Positions 16,002 through 22,979 of a DNA stretch of 49,540 nucleotides are shown here, in pieces; position 1 is the first letter of the stretch, and each line of letters starts with the position of its first letter. The DNA lies in NCBI GenBank assembly GCA_049366815.1, contig JBMNCO010000042.1, positions 1-49,540 on the forward strand. The letters run 5' to 3'. The notes beneath the pieces are model-generated. The model was given only the letters and a program-made list of their open reading frames with translations, was not told the origin of the DNA and ran no database searches. Origin of the DNA: CAYNYM01 sp049366815 (lineage in GTDB: Bacteria; Desulfobacterota; DSM-4660; Desulfatiglandales; HGW-15). Position numbers and translations under genes: made by a program.

Positions 16002-17930
16002 TTAGGAATTGTCATTCATGAAGACCCGCTCATCGCCTTGCCTTCGAGTAAACCCGATCGTATCCAGGTACTCCAGAACGGGAATGGCCACGGTCCGGCC
16101 GTAGCCAAGAGTCTCTTTGCAGTCCGGAATGGTAAACGCCCCTTTTTGTTTGATCACATTGCCCACCCTTCGCTTCGCCTCTTCCAGCGCCTCCACGGAG
16201 AGGAACCTTTTGTCCCCAAGGATCGCAAGTTTCCCCTGAGCCTTTAGGTAATCAAGATGTTTCTGAATCACCTTCTTCTCGATCCTCTTTTCATGGGCCT
16301 TCCAAACGGTATCCGCGCTGAAGGGATTGAGTTTCGATTTGGCGGCGAAGTCGAGGAGGAGGCCGATCAAGTTTTCCTGTTCCCGCGATAACTTCCCTGC
16401 CGTTTCATGGCAGCGGTAACCGCCGTTGAACTTGGTCAATGATCCATCCCTGCAAAGATCTTCCAGTATCTCCTGGACGACTCCAGGCTCGACAGAGAGC
16501 CTTGCTTGCGTTCTCGCCTCCTCCGTGTTCACTGCATCCTTCAAAGCATTGCCTTTAAGCGCCGCTCTGATCGCCTCAAGCAGCTTCAGCTTCATGGCTT
16601 CATAAGAGGCCCGCTGGATGAATCTGCGGTCTCGCAGGAGAAGCAGCGTTTTCTGAGCCGTCATGCGCCGCGTTTCCCCCTCCAGATCCTTGGTGGAAAA
16701 CCCCGTGGCCTCTGCCATTTCCTTCAAAGTTGCCGGTCTGGCCGGACGGTAATCGAAGAACCTGTGAAGCGTTGCCCTCAGGTTCCTATCCTGGAGCGCC
16801 TTGAGATAGGGGAGGATCGTGCCAACCTTGGCTTTGCGATGCTTTTGCGATCTTGCCTCCAACACCTTCCCTCCCCCGATCACCGCAGGAACATCCAGAA
16901 GGCACAGGACAAAGGCGTCCAATGGTGATACAGGAAAGGGGCTCGCAAACTGCAACTGAGCCAGGCCGCGGTCGCCGGGTGCCATGTGAGCCCCTTCCAT
17001 CAGCACCACGCGCGTATTCGCCACGGAGGTCCCCAGGTACATTTTCACTTTCTGCCCGTTCTTCAGGGGCTTCTTCGCACCTGCAAGAACGCTAAGGTCC
17101 ACGTTGATGTAGCGGCTCCCGAGAACCGCCCCTGGAACGGTCAGGAGCATCCCTCGGTCCACATCCTGCAACTGCACCTTGTGGAGGCTGACACCCACCC
17201 GTTGCCCTGCCACAGCCTCCGGCACCCTTTTGTGGTGGCCTTCAAGCGACCGTACCCTGGTTTCCATTCCAGGCGGCAAAATCACGAGGGCATCATTTTC
17301 TCTGACCTTTCCCGAAAGGACCGTTCCGCTCACCACCGTTCCGAAACCCTGGACACCCCGAATCCGGTCGATCCACAATCGAAAAGGGAGAATCCGGCTC
17401 TTGCCCCGGCAGGCTTGCTGGAGGTGCTCGATTTGGATGCGGATGTGATCCATCCCCCTTCGGTCCAAAGCGGAAAAGGGAAGGACGGCTTGTGTCTCCA
17501 GGAAAGTTCCTTCGAGCAGTTCCGTGACCTCGAGTTCAGCGAGCTCAAGAGTCTCCGCGTCCACCAGGTCCGCTTTGCTCAAGACCACAAAGCCCGTTTC
17601 AGCACCGAGAAAGCGCAGAACTTCCAGGTGCTCCCTGGTTTGAGGCATGACCCCGTCATCCGCCGCCACGACCAGGATGGCCGCATCGACGGTGCTCAGA
17701 CCGCGGATCGTGTTTTTCATGAAGTCTATATGCCCGGGCACATCCACAAAGGCAACGGTTTCCCCGGAGGAAATCTCCATAGGTGCAATGCCCGACTCGA
17801 TGGAAAGACCTCGGCGCTTTTCCTCCTTCAGCCTATCCGTATCAATGCCGGTCAAGGCCTTCACCAGGCTCGTCTTGCCATGGTCCACGTGTCCCGCAAC
17901 CCCTATGGTGATGTGCTTATCGGTCATCAT
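16002..17930 (-). CDS. selB: Selenocysteine-specific elongation factor SelB
   Basis: 642 residues, the normal length. The N-terminal GTPase has GHVDHGKTSL, GLSIESGIAPME (switch I), DVPGH and SKADLVD. EF-Tu-like domains 2 and 3 follow (FRLWIDRIRGVQGFGTVVSG), and about 250 C-terminal residues form the winged-helix repeats that bind the SECIS hairpin. SelB delivers Sec-tRNA to the ribosome at UGA. Its start overlaps the yqeB stop by 4 bp, so translation is coupled. A tRNA-Sec gene lies 1.1 kb upstream on the same strand. No lesion is seen. Confidence 0.95.
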   Translation of the reverse strand: MMTDKHITIGVAGHVDHGKTSLVKALTGIDTDRLKEEKRRGLSIESGIAPMEISSGETVAFVDVPGHIDFMKNTIRGLSTVDAAILVVAADDGVMPQTREHLEVLRFLGAETGFVVLSKADLVDAETLELAELEVTELLEGTFLETQAVLPFSALDRRGMDHIRIQIEHLQQACRGKSRILPFRLWIDRIRGVQGFGTVVSGTVLSGKVRENDALVILPPGMETRVRSLEGHHKRVPEAVAGQRVGVSLHKVQLQDVDRGMLLTVPGAVLGSRYINVDLSVLAGAKKPLKNGQKVKMYLGTSVANTRVVLMEGAHMAPGDRGLAQLQFASPFPVSPLDAFVLCLLDVPAVIGGGKVLEARSQKHRKAKVGTILPYLKALQDRNLRATLHRFFDYRPARPATLKEMAEATGFSTKDLEGETRRMTAQKTLLLLRDRRFIQRASYEAMKLKLLEAIRAALKGNALKDAVNTEEARTQARLSVEPGVVQEILEDLCRDGSLTKFNGGYRCHETAGKLSREQENLIGLLLDFAAKSKLNPFSADTVWKAHEKRIEKKVIQKHLDYLKAQGKLAILGDKRFLSVEALEEAKRRVGNVIKQKGAFTIPDCKETLGYGRTVAIPVLEYLDTIGFTRRQGDERVFMNDNS

Positions 17931-18739
17931 TGATCGAAGAATCTCTCAATAGTCCGTGGCACACCCTCGGCAATGGTTCTTGCCTGGGTGGTGATTTGAA
18001 AGCACAAGGCCCTTTCTCCCCTCGGGTCGATATCGCCGATCTTCTGTCCTTCCTTGACTTCCAGACCATCCCTGACAATGCCCCAAAGGGTTCCGTCGAT
18101 GCCTGCCTTGACCGCACTTGAGCTTACACAGCCGATCGTTTCCCCTTCTTTGATCAGGTCCCCGATCATCTTCCGTAGGGACAACATCCCTTGGGCGGGC
18201 GAGCGTATGAGTCGCTCGGAGGTCAGCCCAAGCACGGGGGTCGGTATGTCTGTATCCTCCTCGGCGCGTCCTTCAGAAATCACCCGTCCCAGTTCAGGGC
18301 TCGCGGGATTGGTCTCCACAACGAAATGGGCGTCCACCCCGGCCACGAATCCAGGTCCGAGGGCAATCACCAGCCCTGCGTCGTCGATGGTGGTTCCGGT
18401 ATTCCGCTTGGTCATCACGGCATCGATGAGGATATCGGGCATCAGCAGCCGCCGAATTCTCGCATAAGGATCGGCCATGACGGCGATCTCCCCTTTTTCC
18501 CAGATGCGAAGAATATCCTCCACCGAAGGTCCTGCCCTTCTGGCCACAACCCCGCTCACTTCCTTCAAGCCCTCGACAACGGCCTCGCAAAAGGAGACAC
18601 CCCTCCGCTCGGCCTTGGGCGCGGGCAAATCCGTCATCACCAGGCGCTTGAGACCCACACTGTGGAGCAAATGGGCCACGGCGCTTGCCTTTTCGCCAGC
18701 TCCCTTGATGAGTACCGCCCTATCCTCAAGATGCCTCAT
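17927..18739 (-). CDS. yqeB: YqeB family, selenium-dependent molybdenum hydroxylase accessory protein
   Basis: 270 residues. The N-terminus is a nucleotide-binding fold (VLIKGAGEKASAVAHLLHSVG); the middle has MTKRNTGTTIDDAGLVIALGPGF; the C-terminus (SSAVKAGIDGTLWGIVRDGLEVKEGQ) looks like a lipoyl/biotinyl-type hammerhead. These match the YqeB/EF2563 family, which tracks with selenium use outside selenocysteine (labile selenium in molybdenum hydroxylases). GGAG stands 4 bp before the ATG. First protein gene of the operon, overlapping selB. yqeC and the hydroxylase are not in the window. Confidence 0.88.
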   Translation of the reverse strand: MRHLEDRAVLIKGAGEKASAVAHLLHSVGLKRLVMTDLPAPKAERRGVSFCEAVVEGLKEVSGVVARRAGPSVEDILRIWEKGEIAVMADPYARIRRLLMPDILIDAVMTKRNTGTTIDDAGLVIALGPGFVAGVDAHFVVETNPASPELGRVISEGRAEEDTDIPTPVLGLTSERLIRSPAQGMLSLRKMIGDLIKEGETIGCVSSSAVKAGIDGTLWGIVRDGLEVKEGQKIGDIDPRGERALCFQITTQARTIAEGVPRTIERFFDQ

Positions 18740-18789
18740 TGGTCTCCTTCGATCCTAAAGCTCGAAACATCCAGCCCTCCTGAGCCGGA

Positions 18790-19040
18790 TTACCCAGATA
18801 TGTCGGGTGCCATGGTCACACAGCCCCCAATCTTACTGTGAGACTGCCTCAGCCGCCCGGTTGCCTTATCGTAGGGCCGTTCATTCATGCCTTTTTCCAG
18901 GATCAACAGACGTTTCTCAGAAACACCCTTTGACTTGTAGTAATCGACCGTGTTCCTTGCGCCGCCGCCTCCACCTCGACCCCGGCGATCTCTTCATCAC
19001 ACCACTGTTCTATGACGAGGGAGTCAGTCACGAGCAGCTT
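18790..19040 (-). pseudogene. Unidentified gene remnant abutting the tRNA-Sec 3' end
   Basis: Protein-like sequence in two frames: KLLVTDSLVIEQWCDEEIAG begins directly after the tRNA CCA, and NTVDYYKSKGVSEKRLLILE continues in another frame to a TAA at 18790. The change of frame falls in a GCG-rich run near 18965. There is no start codon. I do not recognise the family. Confidence 0.4.
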
Positions 19041-19133
19041 TGGAGGGGGCAAGGGGAATCGAACCTCCTCCCGGTTTTGCAGACCGGGCCGACGGGTTTG
19101 AAGCCCGCGGGGCGCGCCAGCACCATTGCCCCC
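19041..19133 (-). tRNA. selC: tRNA-Sec (anticodon UCA)
   Basis: 93 nt with encoded CCA. An 8 bp acceptor stem (GGGGGCAA/TTGCCCCC), a 5 bp D stem with a 4-nt loop, anticodon loop CTTCAAA on a 5 bp stem, a long variable arm (6 bp CCCGGT/ACCGGG) and a T loop TTCGATT. The 8 bp acceptor, long arm and UCA anticodon identify tRNA-Sec. Acceptor plus T stem total 12 pairs rather than the usual 13, with an A-C mismatch in the T stem and U at the discriminator position. It lies upstream of yqeB-selB on the same strand. Confidence 0.95.
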
Positions 19134-19616
19134 GTGAAACGGGTTCAATCAGGCGGATGAGTCGGACGAAAAAATTGAAAGATGAAGATGGGAATGGTGA
19201 TAATAGAAAAGGTTATTTTTCAGCCTGACCCTGAGCCTACCAAACCCGGGTAGAATCTTCGATGCTGCCTCAGGTAAAGCCGAAAAACAGGTGCATGAAG
19301 GCACTCCTGGAAATGCAAAAAATGGTTCGAAATTCGGCAATGACTTTATTGGGCATTTTCCTATATGTCAATATGGAAATTCCGATATGAATGCCGAAAA
19401 TAACAGGTTACTCCGATAGCTAAAACAAACCTTGTGGGCTCGCTGTTCTGCGCGATGTTGTCCTTTATGTGAATAAGGGCATCGCTCTTTGATAATTGAT
19501 CAGCGTTTTATGGAGTATTTCCGGGATCATCGGATTCCTTTGCTACCTGTGACAACCCGCTTTCATTAGGATGCCAGGTAGGTGTCAACCCGACTCATTC
19601 AGGAAGGAGGCGTGTC
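19134..19616. other. Non-coding stretch between tRNA-Sec and recombinase fragment
   Basis: 483 bp, AT-richer than its surroundings. I see no gene, no terminator and no copy of the tRNA-Sec 3' end that could mark an attachment site. Confidence 0.5.
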
Positions 19617-19756
19617 ATGGGAACGTTAAGGGATCAATTGTGAATGGACATGAAGTTGAGGGACTTGAGCCCGAAGACCATTTCTCGCTATTTGGGTTGC
19701 ATGAAGAACATTGCGATCCACTTTGGCAAATCCCCGGCGGAGTTGAGTAAAGAGGA
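19617..19756 (+). pseudogene. N-terminal fragment of a tyrosine recombinase
   Basis: Starts MGTLRDQL, then an in-frame TGA (19641-19643), then MKLRDLSPKTISRYLG and IAIHFGKSPAELSKEEI. This is the SAM-like core-binding domain of phage-type integrases, in the style of those that accompany IS91-family elements. A strong GGAAGGAGG precedes the ATG. After EEIRDW the sequence becomes the C-terminal part of the SUOX-fold protein, so the catalytic domain is lost. A start at 19644 gives a 146-residue chimeric frame to 20084. Confidence 0.75.
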
Positions 19757-20278
19757 GATCCGGGACTGGATCCGCGTCGGACACGGTCACGGTTTTATGG
19801 GTATTTCTTCCGCCAACGGTTATCCTCTGAGGGCCTTCCTTCGGAAGAACTTCCCTAACTGCGGAAGCGGGCAGGATTTCATTTTCGTCTCCTGTGACGG
19901 CTTTCGGACGATCTTTTCCGGGCCCGAGATCTTCCTCAACGAGGAAGGGGAATCCATCCTGCTCATGACGGAATTGGACGGAAAACCGGCCAAGGGCGGC
20001 ATCACCATCGCCCCCTTGAGGGACTATTTTGTCGACCGAGACGTGTGGGGTATCACCCACATCGTCCTGGTCGATCGGAAGTGACCGGCGACATCGAGGA
20101 GGTCAGCATACCGGAAACCGGCCCCGACCTCTCGGCGGTTCAATGATCAAAAGGTTCCCGTCATAGGTCAGGATGCCGAGCATAATCGCACAGATCAGAC
20201 GATAGATATCCACAGGATAGTGGTGGCCTTGGGCCACAGGATTGGGCTTGATAGGATCGGCGATCAGGACGGACCGGG
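19751..20278 (+). repeat. Long direct repeat, right copy
   Basis: Right copy of the repeat at 9184-9710. It begins inside the recombinase fragment at a short match (the EIRDW codons) and continues through the SUOX-fold 3' end into the complete C39-like peptidase gene. The two copies are separated by 10,040 bp. Confidence 0.92.
19757..20084 (+). pseudogene. Truncated C-terminal copy of the SUOX-fold gene
   Basis: Encodes the same last ~108 residues as the gene at 8447-9517, with a single Met-to-Leu change near the end. It lacks the anchor and first domain and is joined in frame to the recombinase fragment. Unlikely to be functional. Confidence 0.8.
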
Positions 20279-20840
20279 TCTCCCTGTCATAGCCCGAGAG
20301 TACCACGAAATGGCCGGTGGATTCTCCACGTATATCATCATAGGTGAGGGTGAGCCCTTCGGCGGATTCCCGGGCGGAATGATAGAGATAAGTGGCGCTC
20401 AATCCCGTGAGGATGGGGATACCCCTGCCGAGATAACGGCGCAGGAGTTTGGGGGTGAGGACTTCAAAACGAAGAGATCCGCCGAGGGCCAAAAAATCCA
20501 AGTGGGCCCTGGTCGCTACCCGCAGGATCTCATTGTCCCCCTTGTACCGCAGTTGACGTTCAAGCTTTTCGCGGATGCCCGTCCCTCCCGAATCGAACCA
20601 CGTGGGATCAAAGACCTGCAGGTCATAGGTATAGATCGTCGCCCTGTAACCCCGCCGCAAGGCGTGACAGGCGAGATATACGGCCAGAGTGCCCCCACCC
20701 TCAAGATGATTGACCTCTGAAATGATTCGATCCAGAGGCAGCGGGTCGTCGAAATAGCGATAAACCGCATGGAGACAGGTCGGGCCGCAGGTCGTCTGAT
20801 CGGGTTGGGGAAGCATATCCAAAAAAAGTCTGGTTTCCAT
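20103..20840 (-). CDS. C39-like cysteine peptidase family protein
   Basis: About 245 residues. Catalytic-type residues in order: Cys in DQTTCGPTCLHAVYRYF, His in GHFVVLSGYDRE and Asp in LIADPIKPNP, the papain-like C39 triad. No transmembrane or ABC domain, so not a bacteriocin exporter. I start at ATG 20840 (METRLFLDMLPQPD) although no ribosome binding site is evident; the open frame extends to 21086. Its 3' end is duplicated at 9530-9710. Before the rearrangement it probably lay directly convergent to the SUOX-fold gene. Substrate unknown. Confidence 0.7.
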   Translation of the reverse strand: METRLFLDMLPQPDQTTCGPTCLHAVYRYFDDPLPLDRIISEVNHLEGGGTLAVYLACHALRRGYRATIYTYDLQVFDPTWFDSGGTGIREKLERQLRYKGDNEILRVATRAHLDFLALGGSLRFEVLTPKLLRRYLGRGIPILTGLSATYLYHSARESAEGLTLTYDDIRGESTGHFVVLSGYDRETRSVLIADPIKPNPVAQGHHYPVDIYRLICAIMLGILTYDGNLLIIEPPRGRGRFPVC

Positions 20841-21260
20841 TTTTTGATTTATGAGGCCTAGGTAAAGTTTGAGGCGATGGACGTGACCATCTTTTGAAGG
20901 AGGGCTATGCAAAACATGGACCTCACCGTCACGATCAGGCCGAAATTTATATTGGCTGCGCCTGTTCAGGATTTTAAGGGACCCTTTTTTATCTATGTGA
21001 TTTTGAAACCCGCAGGGGACGATGTATTTCGGAATCTCAGGTTCCTGTGGTCCACAAAAACAGAACCTGGAGTTCTCCAAATGCATTTAACACATTATTT
21101 CAGCAAGTTATCAATCAAGGTGGGATTTCAAGAACGCTCGACTTCGAGCCTGTTCGCGGCCACCAGAAAAAATAGTTCCGATGGCTGTCCAGTCAAATGA
21201 CCATTTACAATGTAAATTCAATATGATACGCCTATGGCACGCGGGTTGCTTTTTCTTGAA
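20841..21260. other. Intergenic stretch without recognised gene
   Basis: 420 bp upstream of the C39-like gene and of the promoter at 21261. Open frames here do not look like protein. Nothing further seen. Confidence 0.5.
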
Positions 21261-21289
21261 CTGACAATAAACAGACCATCTGATATATA
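21261..21289 (+). promoter_or_regulatory. Putative sigma-70 promoter
   Basis: CTGACA (21261-21266) and TATATA (21284-21289) with a 17 bp spacer, 78 bp upstream of the acidic-protein gene. Confidence 0.5.
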
Positions 21290-21367
21290 GTAAGAGAGGA
21301 TAAGTCATCTTTATTTCCTGTCCTCATTTCACGGGCTGTTTATCTTCAAAACGAAAGGATCCGCATA

Positions 21368-21709
21368 ATGAAAAAGCAAAAAACCCCAAAAGAAATGACT
21401 CTGACCGGATTTGTCACCCCGGAAGAATGGGATACCGATGACAATGTGATTGCCATAGGAATTTCCACGGAAGACGATGATTATCTGGTAGAACTCAATA
21501 AGGTCGGAGAGGAACTCTTCGATTTTCTTGATGAAGATGTAGAGGTGACCGGCCTCGTTACTGAAGACAAGGATGGGACCAAGCACATTACGTTGACCAG
21601 TTACGAAGTGCTTCACTCCGATGATTTCGAGGAAGACGAGGATTATGGCGACTATGATTATGATGATGACACTGAGGATTCGGATTCCGAAAATGAGCGG
21701 TACCACTGA
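21368..21709 (+). CDS. Small acidic protein of unknown function
   Basis: 113 residues. The first ~80 form alternating strands resembling a small OB-type barrel (MTLTGFVTPEEWD, DYLVELNKVGEELFDFLDED, VEVTGLVTEDKDG). The last ~30 are almost entirely Asp, Glu, Tyr and Ser, a disordered acidic tail. AAAGGA lies 9 bp before the ATG and a promoter match is upstream. A zinc-ribbon gene follows 109 bp later. No function is assigned. Confidence 0.7.
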   Translation: MKKQKTPKEMTLTGFVTPEEWDTDDNVIAIGISTEDDDYLVELNKVGEELFDFLDEDVEVTGLVTEDKDGTKHITLTSYEVLHSDDFEEDEDYGDYDYDDDTEDSDSENERYH

Positions 21710-21818
21710 GCCCCTTTACCCTTCCATTCCGTAACAGTCATGTCATGAACACAGGAAACAGCCTTCCCAGGAATGAAAATCCGGCGGGTGCACGGCCTTT
21801 GTGTGACTTGAGGATCAA

Positions 21819-22043
21819 ATGACAGATAAGATTCTTATTTGCGTGCAATGTGAAAAACCCTTTCTTTTTTCGACTGCCGAACAAGACCGCTTTATTGCCT
21901 CAGGATTTGATCCACCCAAGAGGTGTCCCGGATGCAGGAAGAAAAAATTCAAGGTTACTGAATCACCGAACAACCGTCGCAGTTACAAGGACAAGAAAAA
22001 AGATCGTCCAAAAAGAAATGGTTATAACGAATATGGTGAGTGA
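21819..22043 (+). CDS. Zinc-ribbon domain protein
   Basis: 74 residues with two CxxC knuckles (CVQC and CPGC) 25-30 residues apart, then a Lys/Arg-rich tail. This is the zinc-ribbon (zf-trcl type) small protein family, probably nucleic-acid binding; role unknown. GAGGA precedes the ATG and a good terminator follows. Confidence 0.75.
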   Translation: MTDKILICVQCEKPFLFSTAEQDRFIASGFDPPKRCPGCRKKKFKVTESPNNRRSYKDKKKDRPKRNGYNEYGE

Positions 22044-22101
22044 GGGAACCTTGTAATCCCCGGAACACAAAGGATGCCGATCGGCTGAGAGGCCATTGTA
22101 G

Positions 22102-22140
22102 AAAGCCCCTTCTGAGAAGTAAGGGGCTTTATTTTTGTTT
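22102..22140 (+). terminator. Rho-independent terminator
   Basis: Perfect 10 bp stem AAAGCCCCTT/AAGGGGCTTT with a 9-nt loop, followed by ATTTTTGTTT. It ends the zinc-ribbon transcript. On the other strand there is no T run. Confidence 0.92.
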
Positions 22141-22161
22141 GACAGTACGCCCTGAATCGGA

Positions 22162-22431
22162 CTAATTGACGGCCTCCTTCAATGATTTTCCCGGCGTGAA
22201 TTTGGGGACTTTTCTTGCCTTGATATCGATCATTTCACCCGTCTGCGGATTCCTTCCGGTTCGTGCCTTTCTGTCTTCGACCTTAAATGTCCCAAAACCC
22301 GGTACTGAGACCGTTTCACTGTTTTTGAGGGCACGGGTGATGGCTTCAAAGATACTATCCACTGCGGCCTTCGCCCCATTTTTAGAGCCTACGATCTCTG
22401 CGACTTCATTCACCAGATCTGTCTTATTCAT
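22162..22431 (-). CDS. HU-family DNA-binding protein
   Basis: 89 residues, standard length. MNKTDLVNEVAE opening, GFGTFKVEDRKARTGRNPQTG arm region and a KVPKFTPGKSLK end are the HU/IHF signature. A nucleoid protein that bends DNA as a dimer. HU rather than IHF is likely from the arm; not certain. Confidence 0.93.
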   Translation of the reverse strand: MNKTDLVNEVAEIVGSKNGAKAAVDSIFEAITRALKNSETVSVPGFGTFKVEDRKARTGRNPQTGEMIDIKARKVPKFTPGKSLKEAVN

Positions 22432-22979
22432 ACCTTATTATCCTCTCTGTTTGCGAAATAAATTGGACTTCAATCCCCATCGCGACGGCTGCGAGATGTG
22501 TAATCCTTCCATAGCCAGAATCGTGCCAACTCGGAATGGTATCCGGACGGCAACCGAACATTCCCGGACCGGGCGGTCTGCGGTCGGCTTAATAAGCTGT
22601 TTTTTATGGTTTTCACGTAACGCTGAAGGACGAATGACAAATAACGGACGGGAATCCAATGATCTTCATCCTCAGACCCCTCGAAAGGGCCCGGAATGCA
22701 AACAGGAAATTCCGGTTCCGGTGTCTGCGGCAAGCAGAATCTCAGGTTCCTATCCGCCCCCTTTGACCGAGCTAAAGATACCATTTTATATTGGACAGGA
22801 TTCTGAAATAATCGTAATCTACAAAGAGATGATGAAAGCTGTGATGGTCTGGATTCCATTTTCTCCAAGAAACCTGCCTCGAACCGACCGCCTGAAAACA
22901 GGGATGACTTCAACGCGAAAAAAAGGGAGACGTATAAGTGCCCACTCGTTCTTGTCCAGGCCCTCCAGGGAGTCTACCT
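22432..22979. other. Divergent intergenic region, no gene recognised
   Basis: 548 bp between the HU gene and the histidine kinase gene, which point away from each other. It must hold both promoters, but I see no convincing -35/-10 pair and no structured RNA. Confidence 0.45.

Noticed and set aside
19641..19643. In-frame TGA in the recombinase fragment as a selenocysteine codon
   Set aside because: The gene is truncated, recombinases are not selenoproteins, and an ATG follows directly.
19134..20278. Attachment-site duplicate of the tRNA-Sec 3' end
   Set aside because: No second copy of the tRNA terminal sequence was found here or elsewhere in the window.
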